Source: Geobacter sp. AOG1 (lineage in GTDB: Bacteria > Desulfobacterota > Desulfuromonadia > Geobacterales > Geobacteraceae). Taken from it: a stretch of 64,000 nucleotides of DNA. The translations under genes and the position numbers were made by a program. Under the pieces are notes generated by a model. It was not told the origin of the DNA. It saw nothing but the letters and a program-made list of their open reading frames with translations, and did not search any database. This document shows, piece by piece, positions 44,428-53,368 of this stretch; the stretch's first letter is position 1, and every line of letters begins with the position of its first letter. Where the stretch lies: NCBI RefSeq assembly GCF_019972315.1, contig NZ_BLIZ01000001.1, positions 2,517,521 through 2,581,520 of the forward strand, read 5' to 3'.

Positions 44428-45819
44428 ATGGAAAGGATTCTCGTCGTAGAGGATGACGGTTTTTTCCGGGAAGTATTTTCCGATCTGCTTCGCGAAGAAG
44501 GCTATGATGTGGACGTTGCGTCGTCCGGTGAGGAGGCGCTGGAAAAACTTGAGCAGTGTTATTATCACGTGGTTGTGACCGACCTTGTCATGAAGGATGT
44601 CTCGGGCCTCGATATCCTGTCGAGGGTCAAACAAAAGGATCCTGCCATCGAAGTGATCATGGTCACCGGTCACGGCAACCTGGAGACTGCGGTGTACGCC
44701 TTGAAAAACGGTGCCCGCGATTATCTCGTCAAGCCGATCAATAACGAGGAATTGAAGCACTCGGTGGCTCTCTGTATCGAACAGCGACGTCTCCTGGATG
44801 AAAACCACGAGTTGAAAGAGCTCGTGAACCTGTTCCAGGTCAGTCAGACCATTGCCAACTGTCTCGACATGGAACGCCTCCATTCGCTTGTTCTCGATGC
44901 CCTGGCGAAGGAGATCGGCCTTTCGCGCGGGGTGGCCTATTTCCTCGAAGGTTCCGACCTTCTGGAAATGAAAGAGGTGAGGGGGTTTGACGAAGCAACC
45001 GGCTCCCTGCTGGGTGAAACTGCCCTGGCTAATTTTGATATACACGACAATAAGGCCGACAATTTCATCCGTCTCCACAACTTCGTGCCTGCGGGGATGC
45101 TACCCGACAACAGCACGGCCGACGGGGTGAACGATGCGATGATTCTGTCGCTCCGGTTCAAGAACATGTTGCAGGGTGCCATCATATTTTTCAATGAAGC
45201 CGGATGTGATTTCCCGAGTGTCATCAATTCTAAAAACCTCAATTTTCTCATAGATCAAGCATCGCTGGCTTTTGAAAACGCGGCCCGCTTTACCAGCGCG
45301 AAAAATCTGCTTTACATTGACGAACTGACCGGCCTTTTCAACTACCGCTACCTGGAAATTGCCTTGGAGAGAGAGCTTAAGCGTGCCGAACGTTACGGGT
45401 CGGCTCTGTCGGTCTTGTTTCTCGACCTCGATCTGTTCAAGAATGTCAATGACTGTCATGGCCATTTGGTCGGGAGTAAGGTGCTTAAGGAAGTCGGAAC
45501 CCTTCTCAAGAAGTCGGTCCGCGAAGTGGATTCCGTCATGCGCTATGGTGGTGACGAGTATACCGTGATATTGGTGGAAACAGGGGTGGGGGGAGCTGCC
45601 ACCGTTGCCGAACGTATCCGTCGCTCCATAGAGGCCCACGATTTTCTTGCCAATGAGGGATATACCATCAAGCTTACTGCCAGTCTCGGTTATGCCTGTT
45701 TCCCGGACGATGCGAAAACCAAGACCGAACTGCTGGAACTGGCGGACCGAGCCATGTATCGGGGGAAGTCCAGCGGAAAGAACATGGTATTCTATCTCTC
45801 TCCGCGCACAGCGGAATAG
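44428..45819 (+). CDS. gacA: REC-GAF-GGDEF protein of the Hypr type, predicted 3',3'-cGAMP synthase
   Basis: The 463-residue protein has a receiver domain (about 3-118, phosphoacceptor Asp52 in VVVTDLVMKD), a GAF-like domain (about 135-285) and a GGDEF domain (about 293-460). The signature is GGDEY (374-378) with an RxxD I-site at 365-368. The base-recognition residue, Asp in ordinary diguanylate cyclases (GHxxGD), is Ser350 (GHLVGS). This change defines hybrid promiscuous (Hypr) GGDEF enzymes such as GacA of G. sulfurreducens, which make 3',3'-cGAMP as well as c-di-GMP. The gene precedes hisS, as I recall for gacA. The cGAMP-type riboswitches at 1.1-2.7 kb are likely readers of its product. 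CAGGAGAG precedes the ATG. Confidence 0.88.
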   Translation: MERILVVEDDGFFREVFSDLLREEGYDVDVASSGEEALEKLEQCYYHVVVTDLVMKDVSGLDILSRVKQKDPAIEVIMVTGHGNLETAVYALKNGARDYLVKPINNEELKHSVALCIEQRRLLDENHELKELVNLFQVSQTIANCLDMERLHSLVLDALAKEIGLSRGVAYFLEGSDLLEMKEVRGFDEATGSLLGETALANFDIHDNKADNFIRLHNFVPAGMLPDNSTADGVNDAMILSLRFKNMLQGAIIFFNEAGCDFPSVINSKNLNFLIDQASLAFENAARFTSAKNLLYIDELTGLFNYRYLEIALERELKRAERYGSALSVLFLDLDLFKNVNDCHGHLVGSKVLKEVGTLLKKSVREVDSVMRYGGDEYTVILVETGVGGAATVAERIRRSIEAHDFLANEGYTIKLTASLGYACFPDDAKTKTELLELADRAMYRGKSSGKNMVFYLSPRTAE

Positions 45820-45847
45820 CATCGAGTAGTGAAGGAGCATCAGAGAC

Positions 45848-47095
45848 GTGGCAATCAACGGTATCAAGGGTTTTAACGACATCCTCCCTGGCGAGGTGGA
45901 AAAGTGGCAGCATATCGAGGCCGCTGCGCGTCGGGTTTTCGAGCTGTACGGTTTTGCCGAGATCAGGGTTCCTATTCTGGAAAAAACGGAACTTTTCAGC
46001 CGCTCCATAGGAGATGCAACCGACATCGTGGAAAAGGAGATGTACTCCTTTGTCGACAAGGGTGAAAACCGTGTCACCATGCGGCCTGAGGGGACGGCGT
46101 CGGTGATGCGTGCCTTTATCGAGCATAAGCTCTATGCGGCTGACCAGGTTGCCAAACTCTATTACATGGGTCCCATGTTCCGCTACGAACGCCCCCAGAA
46201 GGGGCGCTATCGCCAATTTCATCAGATCGGCGCCGAAGTGACCGGGGTGAACGACCCCAAGGTCGATGCCCAGGTGCTGACCATGCTCTGTCACTTTTTC
46301 GCAGAACTCGGTTTGACGGAACCCTCCCTGCAGATAAATTCACTTGGCTGTCCTGCCTGTCGCCCGGCATACCGCAAAGCCCTCACAGATTTCCTCCGCG
46401 ACAGGCTCGATAAACTCTGCGACGACTGCAAACGGCGACTGGAAACCAACCCACTCCGGGCTCTCGACTGCAAGGCCGCCGGCTGCAAAGAGGCGACCGT
46501 CGGGGCACCGTCGGTACTCGACCATCTCTGCGGAGAGTGCGAAGCGCATTTCGGTGCAGTCCGCCGTCACCTCGATGGTGTCGGTACCTCATACACCATC
46601 AATTCCCGTATGGTGCGGGGACTCGATTATTACACCCGGACGACCTTTGAACTGGTGACAACGCTTCTGGGCGCCCAGAGTGCGGTGGCGGCGGGAGGTC
46701 GCTACGACGGCCTCATCGCCGACCTTGGCGGCCCTTCCTTGCCAGGCATCGGTTTTGCCATGGGGGTGGAGCGTGTAGCACTGCTCCTGGCAGATCGGGA
46801 ATTCCGCAAGCGTCCCGACCTGTTCGTTGCCGCTCTCGGCGAACCTGCACAGGAACGGGCGTTCAGCCTCATGTGTGCCCTCCAGCGACGCGGGATTTCG
46901 GTAGAAATCGATTACGAAGGGAAGAGCCTGAAGAGTCAGATGCGGCGTTCTGACAAGTTCAAGAGCCGTTTCACGTTGATTGTGGGAGAGGACGAACTAA
47001 CCAGGGGAATGGCTGTTCTGAAAAATATGGATGCGGGAACCCAGTCGGAAATTCCGTTGGATGACGATGCGGTAGCGCGGGGCATGCTTGTATGA
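45848..47095 (+). CDS. hisS: Histidyl-tRNA synthetase
   Basis: The 415-residue class II synthetase has motif 1 near IRVPILEKTELFSR, motif 2 YYMGPMFRYERPQKGRYRQFHQ, the histidine-specific RGLDYYTRTTFE, motif 3 GGRYDGLI and GIGFAMGVERV, and a C-terminal anticodon-binding domain. A zinc-like CPAC / CDDC / CGEC cysteine set is inserted in the middle (about 165-240), which is notable. GTG at 45848 is the start, with AAGGAG 11 nt upstream. Confidence 0.96.
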   Translation: MAINGIKGFNDILPGEVEKWQHIEAAARRVFELYGFAEIRVPILEKTELFSRSIGDATDIVEKEMYSFVDKGENRVTMRPEGTASVMRAFIEHKLYAADQVAKLYYMGPMFRYERPQKGRYRQFHQIGAEVTGVNDPKVDAQVLTMLCHFFAELGLTEPSLQINSLGCPACRPAYRKALTDFLRDRLDKLCDDCKRRLETNPLRALDCKAAGCKEATVGAPSVLDHLCGECEAHFGAVRRHLDGVGTSYTINSRMVRGLDYYTRTTFELVTTLLGAQSAVAAGGRYDGLIADLGGPSLPGIGFAMGVERVALLLADREFRKRPDLFVAALGEPAQERAFSLMCALQRRGISVEIDYEGKSLKSQMRRSDKFKSRFTLIVGEDELTRGMAVLKNMDAGTQSEIPLDDDAVARGMLV

Positions 47096-47123
47096 GCCAC
47101 TATGTGTGCTTTCTCGGTCTTAT

Positions 47124-47166
47124 GCCACCCACGCCGGTTACGAAGCCGGCAGGGTGGCTTTTTTTG
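47124..47166 (+). terminator. Intrinsic terminator after hisS
   Basis: GCCACCC-acGCCGG and CCGGCaGGGTGGC form a long stem with a short loop, followed by TTTTTTT (47159-47165). Confidence 0.9.
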
Positions 47167-47224
47167 TTTTTTAGTGCTGTTTTGTCCTGTTGTTGACGTG
47201 ACATCCTGTACAGGAGGCTTTGCC

Positions 47225-48118
47225 ATGAAAAAAATTTGGTGTCTGGTAGTAGCGCTTGCCGTTTTCATCGCATCGGATGCACTGGCTGCCCGAGTGTTCC
47301 TGAAGGACGGGTCGGTTGTGCAGTGCCAGTCATTCTGGCGGAGCAAGGATACGGTCTATGTCGAGGTCAATCGTGACGTATTGCTGGAGTTTGCTCCGGG
47401 CGAGGTCAATGTCAAGAAGACGTTCCGCGCGCGGCCGGTAAAGAAAGCCAAGACAGTTGCACTTAGCGAGGAGCAACCGGCGGAGACAGCCGGGTCTGCT
47501 GCAGACGCACCATCCGAAAGTGCGGCAGCCACGCAGTCATCTGCCAAACCGGCTCCCTCGACGTCTGCTTCTCCGAAAACGACGAATCCTCCTGCCGGCT
47601 CACCTGGCGCGGCGGCTGCAACACCGGGTGTCAAGCAAGTTCCTGGTGCAGGCACACCTTCTACGCCAACTCCTGTTAAACCGGCACCCGTAACCGCTGC
47701 CGCTGCCAAGCCGGCGCCACCGCAACCGGTTCCTTCCCCGGTTATACCTGCTCCTGCCGCAATGACGGAAGCTGCAGGGCTGGGTTTTGGTTTGACGTTT
47801 ATGCTGGTGCCACTGTTACTGGTGATTATCATGATAGCTGCCATGTGGCGGGTTTTTGAAAAGGCGGGGGAGGCAGGCTGGAAGGCTCTCATTCCAATCT
47901 ATAATCTGTACGTCCTGGTGTTGATTGCCGGAAAAGCCTGGTGGTGGTTTCTGATCATCATATTCGTGCCGCTTATCGGGTTCATTTTCTATCTGCTCGT
48001 CTGTCTTTCCCTAGCACAGAAGTTCAACAAGAGCCCTCTTTACGGGGTGCTTCTCTGCTTCTTTGGCTTCATCATGTTTCCGCTCCTTGCCTTCGACAAT
48101 TCAACGTACACGGCATAA
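47225..48118 (+). CDS. DUF5684 membrane protein with Pro/Ala-rich linker
   Basis: ATG at 47225 follows AGGAGG with 7-nt spacing. The 297-residue protein has a signal peptide (about 1-21), a short beta-rich region (ARVFLKDGSVVQCQSFWRSKDTVYVEV), a Pro/Ala/Thr linker (about 75-185) and a C-terminal DUF5684 domain with three or four helices (KAGEAGWKALIPIYNLYVLVLIAGKAWWW). DUF5684 is widespread in cell-envelope proteins, with no fixed function. It stands alone, with a terminator upstream. Confidence 0.82.
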   Translation: MKKIWCLVVALAVFIASDALAARVFLKDGSVVQCQSFWRSKDTVYVEVNRDVLLEFAPGEVNVKKTFRARPVKKAKTVALSEEQPAETAGSAADAPSESAAATQSSAKPAPSTSASPKTTNPPAGSPGAAAATPGVKQVPGAGTPSTPTPVKPAPVTAAAAKPAPPQPVPSPVIPAPAAMTEAAGLGFGLTFMLVPLLLVIIMIAAMWRVFEKAGEAGWKALIPIYNLYVLVLIAGKAWWWFLIIIFVPLIGFIFYLLVCLSLAQKFNKSPLYGVLLCFFGFIMFPLLAFDNSTYTA

Positions 48119-48298
48119 CTATTACCTGATTCGATCATCTTGCCCGGTCATGGAGAATCCATCTGTCTCCATGATCGGTTCCCTTCCCCCGCAATTTACT
48201 GCCCAACCCAATCTGCTGTGTAACCATCCAATGACGAAACCACGCTCGTTGTGTATTAAAGCTCGCAAACAATGTTGGGAAAGTGACAACATAAGGAA
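48119..48298. other. Intergenic region before acnB promoter
   Basis: This part of the 312-nt gap contains one imperfect hairpin (TCATGGAGA ... TCTCCATGA, 48148-48174) with no T tract. No ORF with a ribosome site was seen. The remainder of the gap holds the acnB promoter and operator. Confidence 0.5.
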
Positions 48299-48333
48299 TT
48301 GACAAATGAGCGAAAAAAATGTATACAGTATAC
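48299..48333 (+). promoter_or_regulatory. acnB promoter with overlapping GTATAC-N-GTATAC operator
   Basis: TTGACA (48299-48304), a 17-nt spacer and TATACA (48322-48327) make a strong promoter. The inverted repeat GTATAC-A-GTATAC (48321-48333) lies right over the -10 box, the usual place for a repressor. The same core, with T as the central base, overlaps the icd promoter region (55975-55987). The palindrome type resembles GntR-family sites; HgtR-like control is also conceivable. Confidence 0.7.
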
Positions 48334-48430
48334 GCTTTTTGACAACTTGTTCTTAATGAAATTGATGGGTTTCTCTATCAAGGATTAAATTCGTAGTCAC
48401 GTCATACCACTAAACAGGAGGGGTTATCGC

Positions 48431-50968
48431 ATGATCGAAGCTTATCTGCAGCACGAGAAAGAAAGGGCGTCTCAAGGCATTCCGGCACTGCCGCTCACTC
48501 CCGAGCAGACCGCCGAGCTGTGCAAACTTCTGCAGAAGCCACCCAAGGGGAAAGAGAAGTTTCTCCTCGGTCTCCTTACTGATCGGGTCTCGCCGGGTGT
48601 CGATCCGGCCGCCAAGGTGAAGGCAGAGTTTCTGGCCGGCGTAGTTGCCGGTAAGATTAAGTCTCCCCTTGTCGCTCCCAAGGATGCTATCAAGATGCTT
48701 GGCACCATGATCGGTGGCTACAATGTCGCTCCCCTCGTTGGTGCCCTCAAGGACAAGGCGCTTGCTGACGAAGCAGCAAAGGCGCTGTGCGGTATTACCC
48801 TCGTGTACGATGCCTTTGACGAAGTCGCCGCCTTGGCCAAAGCCAAGAATGCCGCTGCTGCCAAGGTTCTCAAGTCATGGGCCGATGCCGACTGGTTCAC
48901 CAACCGTAAAGGGGTGCCCGACACCATCAAGGTCAAGGTCTACAAGGTTGACGGCGAGATCAATACCGATGATTTTTCTCCGGCCGGTGATGCCTGGAGT
49001 CGCCCCGACATCCCTCTGCATGCCCTGGCCATGGGCAAGACACGCTTCAAGGATGGTCTGGCCACTATTGCCAAGTTCCGCAAAGAAGGCTACCAAGTCG
49101 CCTTCGTGGGCGACGTGGTCGGTACCGGCTCCTCCCGTAAATCGGCTTGTAACAGCGTTCTCTGGGCGATTGGCGAGGATATTCCTTGCGTCCCCAACAA
49201 GAAAACAGCTGGCGTGATAATCGGCGGTGTCATCGCGCCGATCTTCTTCAACACCGCCCAGGATTCCGGCGCACTGCCGTTGAAAGCCGACGTGACCGGC
49301 ATGAAAACAGGGGACGTGATCGTGATCGACACCAAGAAAGGTGTCATCACAGATGAAAGTGGCAAGAAAGTGCTTTCCAAGCTGACCATCAGCCCCAATA
49401 CCGTTCCCGACGAATTCCGTGCTGGTGGCCGCATCCCTCTGATCATCGGTCGCGCCGTGACTGACAAGGCCCGCAAGGCATTGGGACTCAAGCCGACCAC
49501 TGTATTCACCTTGCCGGTGAACCCGAAGCCTAAAGCCAAACAGGGATTTTCCCTGGCCCAGAAAATGGTTGGCGCGGCATGTGGCGTGAGCGGTATTCTG
49601 CCGGGCACAGCCTGCGAACCCAAAATGACCACGGTCGGTTCTCAGGACACCACCGGTCCGATGACCGCTGATGAGTTGAAGGAACTGGCCTGCCTCAAGT
49701 TCCAGGCCCCGATGTTCATGCAGTCCTTCTGTCACACGGCTGCCTATCCCAAGCCGGCTGACGTCAAGATGCACAAGAACCTGCCCGGCTTCATCGCTGA
49801 GCGTGGCGGCGTTGCCCTGCGTCCTGGCGACGGTGTTATTCATTCGTGGCTGAACCGCCTGCTGTTGCCCGATACGGTCGGCACCGGCGGCGACTCCCAT
49901 ACCCGTTTCCCCATTGGCATTTCCTTCCCGGCCGGGTCTGGCTTGGTCGCCTTTGCCGGCGCCATGGGCTTCATGCCGCTGGATATGCCAGAATCTGTTC
50001 TGGTGCGCTTCAAAGGCAAGTTCAATCCTGGTATCACCCTGCGCGATGCGGTCAATGCGATACCCTACTGGGCTATCAAGCAGGGCCTGCTCACCGTACC
50101 CAAGAAGAACAAGGTAAACATCTTCAATGGCCGCATCCTCGAGATGGAAGGACTGCCCGAGTTAACCGTTGAGCAGGCGTTCGAACTGACCGATGCGGCT
50201 GCCGAACGCTCCGCCGCTGCAGGTTGCATTCAGCTATCAGAAAAGTCGGTTGCCACTTACCTGCGCTCCAATGTGGCACTGATGAAGAAGATGATTGCTG
50301 AAGGCTATCAGGACAAGAAAACCCTGGCAAAACGCATCAAGGATGTCGAAAAGTGGCTCAAGAACCCGAGCCTGCTGAAGGCAGACAAGAGCGCCGAATA
50401 TGCGGCGGTAATCGAGATCGACCTCAAGGACATCAAGGAACCGATTCTGGCCTGTCCGAATGACCCGGATGACGTCAAGCTGCTCTCCGAAGTAGCAGGC
50501 ACCAAGATTCAGGACGTATTTCTCGGTTCCTGCATGACCAACATCGGCCATTTTCGTGCCGCTGCCGAGATCTGGCGTGGCAGCAAGTTCAACCCCGACG
50601 TCCGCACCTGGATCTGCCCGCCGACCCGGATGGACCAGGGCCAGCTCAAGGACGAGGCGTATTTCTCGGTCTACAGCGCTTTCGGTGCACGGATCGAAAT
50701 CGCCGGTTGCTCGCTCTGCATGGGGAACCAAGCCCGTGTACCCGATGGCGTCAACATGTTCTCCACCTCGACCCGCAATTTCGACGATCGCATTGGTAAC
50801 GGGGCCAAGGTATACCTTGGTTCCGCAGAATTAGGCGCGGTTACGGCGCTGATGGGCAAACTGCCCAAGCCTGCCGAGTATTTTAAGGCTTATAAAGAAA
50901 AGATCGAGCCGAAGAAAGATGCAATTTACAAATATCTTCAGTTCGATGAGATGCCGGAGTATAAGTAA
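48431..50968 (+). CDS. acnB: Aconitate hydratase B
   Basis: The 845-residue enzyme isomerises citrate and isocitrate. AcnB layout is clear: an N-terminal HEAT-like region (about 1-160), the swivel domain placed early (about 165-380, [26 protein letters not shown]), then the catalytic domains with Fe-S ligands in [10 protein letters not shown] (about 696-705) and CSLCMGN (about 758-764). GGAGGGG precedes the ATG. Monocistronic: a strong terminator follows. It shares an operator with icd, the next TCA-cycle step. Confidence 0.96.
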   Translation: MIEAYLQHEKERASQGIPALPLTPEQTAELCKLLQKPPKGKEKFLLGLLTDRVSPGVDPAAKVKAEFLAGVVAGKIKSPLVAPKDAIKMLGTMIGGYNVAPLVGALKDKALADEAAKALCGITLVYDAFDEVAALAKAKNAAAAKVLKSWADADWFTNRKGVPDTIKVKVYKVDGEINTDDFSPAGDAWSRPDIPLHALAMGKTRFKDGLATIAKFRKEGYQVAFVGDVVGTGSSRKSACNSVLWAIGEDIPCVPNKKTAGVIIGGVIAPIFFNTAQDSGALPLKADVTGMKTGDVIVIDTKKGVITDESGKKVLSKLTISPNTVPDEFRAGGRIPLIIGRAVTDKARKALGLKPTTVFTLPVNPKPKAKQGFSLAQKMVGAACGVSGILPGTACEPKMTTVGSQDTTGPMTADELKELACLKFQAPMFMQSFCHTAAYPKPADVKMHKNLPGFIAERGGVALRPGDGVIHSWLNRLLLPDTVGTGGDSHTRFPIGISFPAGSGLVAFAGAMGFMPLDMPESVLVRFKGKFNPGITLRDAVNAIPYWAIKQGLLTVPKKNKVNIFNGRILEMEGLPELTVEQAFELTDAAAERSAAAGCIQLSEKSVATYLRSNVALMKKMIAEGYQDKKTLAKRIKDVEKWLKNPSLLKADKSAEYAAVIEIDLKDIKEPILACPNDPDDVKLLSEVAGTKIQDVFLGSCMTNIGHFRAAAEIWRGSKFNPDVRTWICPPTRMDQGQLKDEAYFSVYSAFGARIEIAGCSLCMGNQARVPDGVNMFSTSTRNFDDRIGNGAKVYLGSAELGAVTALMGKLPKPAEYFKAYKEKIEPKKDAIYKYLQFDEMPEYK

Positions 50969-51017
50969 TCGCGGAATGGCTTGAGGCTGAGAGGCTAAAA
51001 GGCTTGATGTAATGAGA

Positions 51018-51053
51018 ACCCCCGCTCTGGGCTTGCCCGGACGGGGGTTTTGT
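51018..51053 (+). terminator. Intrinsic terminator of acnB
   Basis: AACCCCCG and CGGGGGTT bracket a smaller GGGC/GCCC hairpin, followed by TTGTTT. Confidence 0.8.
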
Positions 51054-51248
51054 TTGCTTGACTAGGTGAGTAGGCCATTATGGGTGTATTGGGAAATGTG
51101 TCCACTTTAGTTATACTGACGTTCCACCGCCTGAGTTCGTCAACCACCGCCTAAGCGCTTGGGTCAGGCTTGACCTTCGCGCTTCCGACAAACTGGGAGA
51201 ATTGAAAGAATAGCTGAGATGTACGCCTGACATCTTATTGTGTGTAAC

Positions 51249-51276
51249 AAAAAAGGGGGCACCTTGTGGTACCCCC
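51249..51276 (-). terminator. Intrinsic terminator of the DUF4382 lipoprotein gene
   Basis: On the minus strand GGGGGTACC-ACAA-GGTGCCCCC is followed by TTTTTT (51254-51249). Confidence 0.88.
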
Positions 51277-51301
51277 TTCAGTTCGGTTGTAAATAGGGCA
51301 G

Positions 51302-52315
51302 TTATTGCACTTTGAGATAAATGATCCCATCCGGTTGTACCACGTAGCTATCGACTCCCTGAGTTACATTGATGAAGCTTGAAGAATACATCTGGAACGG
51401 CGCGGGTATCTTCAAACTCGTGTCCCTGTAAGTATTGACGAATACCTTGTAATTTGGCCCTGCAGGTAAAAATGCGTTGAATGTCGATTTCCATACGCTG
51501 GGACTACTAAAGATACTGAAAACAACCCCAGAGGCAACAACGCTTGAGTTCTGAACTACAGAGACTTTGGCGCTGGACCATGATCTGAAGGTAGAACTCG
51601 AATGGGGGTTGAATACTGGAGTGTGGATAAGTCCATAAATCGCACCGGCATTGGTCAGGGAATTGAAAACCTGGGTGATGCGGATGCCGGTCGGTTTTAG
51701 GATGATATTATCGGACTTTCCTGCAAAGACAATTGCATCATTCGGGTCGAAATCGAGGATGATGGTATTGATGAGGGGATCATATTTATTTGCCGTTACC
51801 GTGAAATTGCCGATTACTTTAAGGCCACTTTGCTGGGCGCTCGGCGTTTTAAGTGGTCGCTTTTTGTCAGGATTGCTCGACAGAGTTACGTAGTTGCTTA
51901 AGGTTGGACTGTTGGACGCGAGGATAAGGCGGACCTGGCTGTAGCTACCGGCAGGAATTGCAGTAGTTCCTAGTATCTGCGGCACGAAATGCAGATTAAG
52001 GATGTCAACATCTGTACCTCCTGGGAAGACAGCAATCACCGGCAGGTCGGGATCGTCATCCGCCAAATCTTCCTTGCCTTTAGGGACAACCACGACTTTA
52101 ATGATATTTAAGTGGATACTGGCCAATTCCGGGGGGGCAGGTCTGTCGGTAATGCTTACCTGAAGTATTCCAGTTGCTGCAACGGAAGAACCGCTTGCCG
52201 TACCGGTCGTGATTCCTCCGCCTCCACCGCCGCAGCCTGAGAGTTGACCGAGTGACAGTACCGCAAAAGCAAACAGAAGCACTCCGGCAAGAGCTATTTT
52301 TGTTTTTTCTTGCAT
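51302..52315 (-). CDS. DUF4382 lipoprotein
   Basis: The 337-residue protein has a lipoprotein signal with the lipobox LSGC (Cys28), followed by a run of six glycines and a Ser/Thr-rich linker. Residues about 48-210 match DUF4382 (ILQVSITDRPAPPELASIHLNIIKVVV, then DVDILNLHFV and IPAGSYSQVRLILA). The C-terminal third is a second beta-rich domain with FNPHSSSTFRSW. DUF4382 lipoproteins are common in Geobacter; function unknown, likely outer-membrane or surface. GGAGGT lies 9 nt before the ATG. Confidence 0.88.
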   Translation of the reverse strand: MQEKTKIALAGVLLFAFAVLSLGQLSGCGGGGGGITTGTASGSSVAATGILQVSITDRPAPPELASIHLNIIKVVVVPKGKEDLADDDPDLPVIAVFPGGTDVDILNLHFVPQILGTTAIPAGSYSQVRLILASNSPTLSNYVTLSSNPDKKRPLKTPSAQQSGLKVIGNFTVTANKYDPLINTIILDFDPNDAIVFAGKSDNIILKPTGIRITQVFNSLTNAGAIYGLIHTPVFNPHSSSTFRSWSSAKVSVVQNSSVVASGVVFSIFSSPSVWKSTFNAFLPAGPNYKVFVNTYRDTSLKIPAPFQMYSSSFINVTQGVDSYVVQPDGIIYLKVQ

Positions 52316-52513
52316 GATTCTGGTACCTCCTTAGAAAATGTCTCGATGCGGCTGTTGCATTGATGGAGTATCTCCGGTAATTCAGTATATCTCCTTCCGA
52401 AACTTTAACAAATATTAATTGAATGCATTTAATGCAGTAAGTGTGTTTTGCTGACTAACGGGTGAAACCGCATTGATATGGCGGGGCCGGTCAGAGGATA
52501 TTTATGACGTTTG

Positions 52514-52888
52514 TCATTTTCCGAGAACTCGTTCAACCGCCGGCAGAATGTCTGCCGGACCGCGCACGAGGATAATCTTCGAACCGGGCGCATTCGCGTG
52601 AATGATGTTGAGGACACGGTTGAACCAAGCGGTGGTTTCTTCCGTAGCCGGGAAATTCACGGCGTCCTGTCCGTTAATGTAGCCGCCAATGACCACACCA
52701 TCGTACTCGGCTCGCTCCAACTCGGAAACCAGCCGTGCGTCCCCGGCGTTGTCGTTCGTGAGTACGAAGGTGGTTGCCTGGAACCCGAGCGAACGGAGCT
52801 TTTCCTGGACCGCGGTCGCAATTTCCGGGTGTTTGCCGAACCCGAGGATTCGCCAACCCGTGGGATCTGATGAAAAGGTGATCGTCAT
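52514..52888 (-). CDS. Small Rossmann-like hypothetical protein, possibly leaderless
   Basis: ATG at 52888 is chosen because the first strand (WRILGFGKHPEIATAV) follows; longer frames overlap promoter-like sequence. The 124-residue protein alternates strands and helices: LGFGKHPEIATAVQEKLRSLGF, TTFVLTNDNAGDARLVSEL, YDGVVIGGYINGQ, KIILVRGPADILPAVERVLGK. It looks like a small flavodoxin- or receiver-like fold, but no family name is certain. The TATAAT box ends 6 nt before the ATG, so the mRNA may have no leader. No Shine-Dalgarno is seen. Confidence 0.7.
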   Translation of the reverse strand: MTITFSSDPTGWRILGFGKHPEIATAVQEKLRSLGFQATTFVLTNDNAGDARLVSELERAEYDGVVIGGYINGQDAVNFPATEETTAWFNRVLNIIHANAPGSKIILVRGPADILPAVERVLGK

Positions 52889-52894
52889 GGAGCC

Positions 52895-52922
52895 ATTATA
52901 CCAGGCACGTCGCCCCTCACAA
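52895..52922 (-). promoter_or_regulatory. Promoter abutting the ATG of the small Rossmann-like gene
   Basis: On the minus strand TTGTGA (52922-52917), 16 nt, then TATAAT (52900-52895) preceded by TGG. The predicted start is at or next to the A of the ATG. Confidence 0.6.
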
Positions 52923-53010
52923 GATGCGAGGCGGAAGGGGAGGGGCAGGTCCCTCCCGATCCGCCGGCAGGGTATCAACATATTTACGATGGAAAGGGAG
53001 TGGTACAACT

Positions 53011-53133
53011 GAAAAGCCCGCCAAAAGCGGGCTTCCCGTTTATCTCGTTATATTCTCTTTATACGTTACGTGAACTATTTACTCGTCCCCTTCGTTACCC
53101 GCCAACCATTGTCATTCCCTCCTTCCTACCTTT
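53011..53133 (-). ncRNA. Candidate short transcript with own promoter and terminator
   Basis: On the minus strand TTGATT (53169-53164), 18 nt, and TATGCT (53145-53140) could start an RNA near 53133. It contains AAGGAGGG followed by a six-codon ATG frame and ends at the hairpin GCCCGC-TTTTG-GCGGGC-TTTT (about 53033-53011). It is about 120 nt, with no protein of normal size, so it may be a small RNA or a leader peptide unit. The rest of the 480-nt gap between 52888 and 53369 holds only the aspS promoter. Confidence 0.35.
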
Positions 53134-53305
53134 GATTACAGCATAGTGCAAAATGAAAACTAAAATCAATTGAGCAGCGAGGGCATCACCCGGAATGACC
53201 GTATCGGCAGCGCCGATGGAGAGTATCCGTTCAGCCGGAAAAGGGACGAATAGCGTGCTAAAAATACTGGCGGGCTCTTTTCGTTATGGCCAGCTCCATT
53301 AATTC

Positions 53306-53334
53306 TTGAAGCATCAACCTATTTTGAGTATACT
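53306..53334 (+). promoter_or_regulatory. aspS promoter
   Basis: TTGAAG (53306-53311), a 17-nt spacer and TATACT (53329-53334) lie about 35 nt before the aspS ATG. The -10 box sits within a 12-bp perfect palindrome TGAGTATACTCA (53325-53336), which may be incidental or an operator. Confidence 0.65.
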
Positions 53335-53368
53335 CACCCATTCGTTTACTAACATGGAGGTCGAGTTG

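Larger units (their letters stand above)
50969..51301. other. Convergent intergenic region between acnB and DUF4382 gene
   Basis: This 333-nt stretch has the acnB terminator at 51018-51053 and the terminator of the convergent lipoprotein gene at 51249-51276. Between them is only a short imperfect direct repeat, CCACCGCCTGAG / CCACCGCCTAAG (51124-51135, 51144-51155). No gene is supported. Confidence 0.6.

Noticed and set aside
48144-48178. Hairpin after the DUF5684 gene as a terminator
   Set aside because: The stem is imperfect at its base and no T run follows on either strand.
48875-49900. 341-codon open frame on the minus strand inside acnB
   Set aside because: Antisense to conserved acnB sequence, low-complexity translation, no ribosome site.
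51124-51155. CCACCGCCT(G/A)AG direct repeats as CRISPR or operator
   Set aside because: Only two short imperfect copies, no array structure.
53325-53336. TGAGTATACTCA palindrome as a third copy of the acnB/icd operator
   Set aside because: It has a single TATA core rather than two GTATAC half sites around one base; it is explained by the aspS -10 box.
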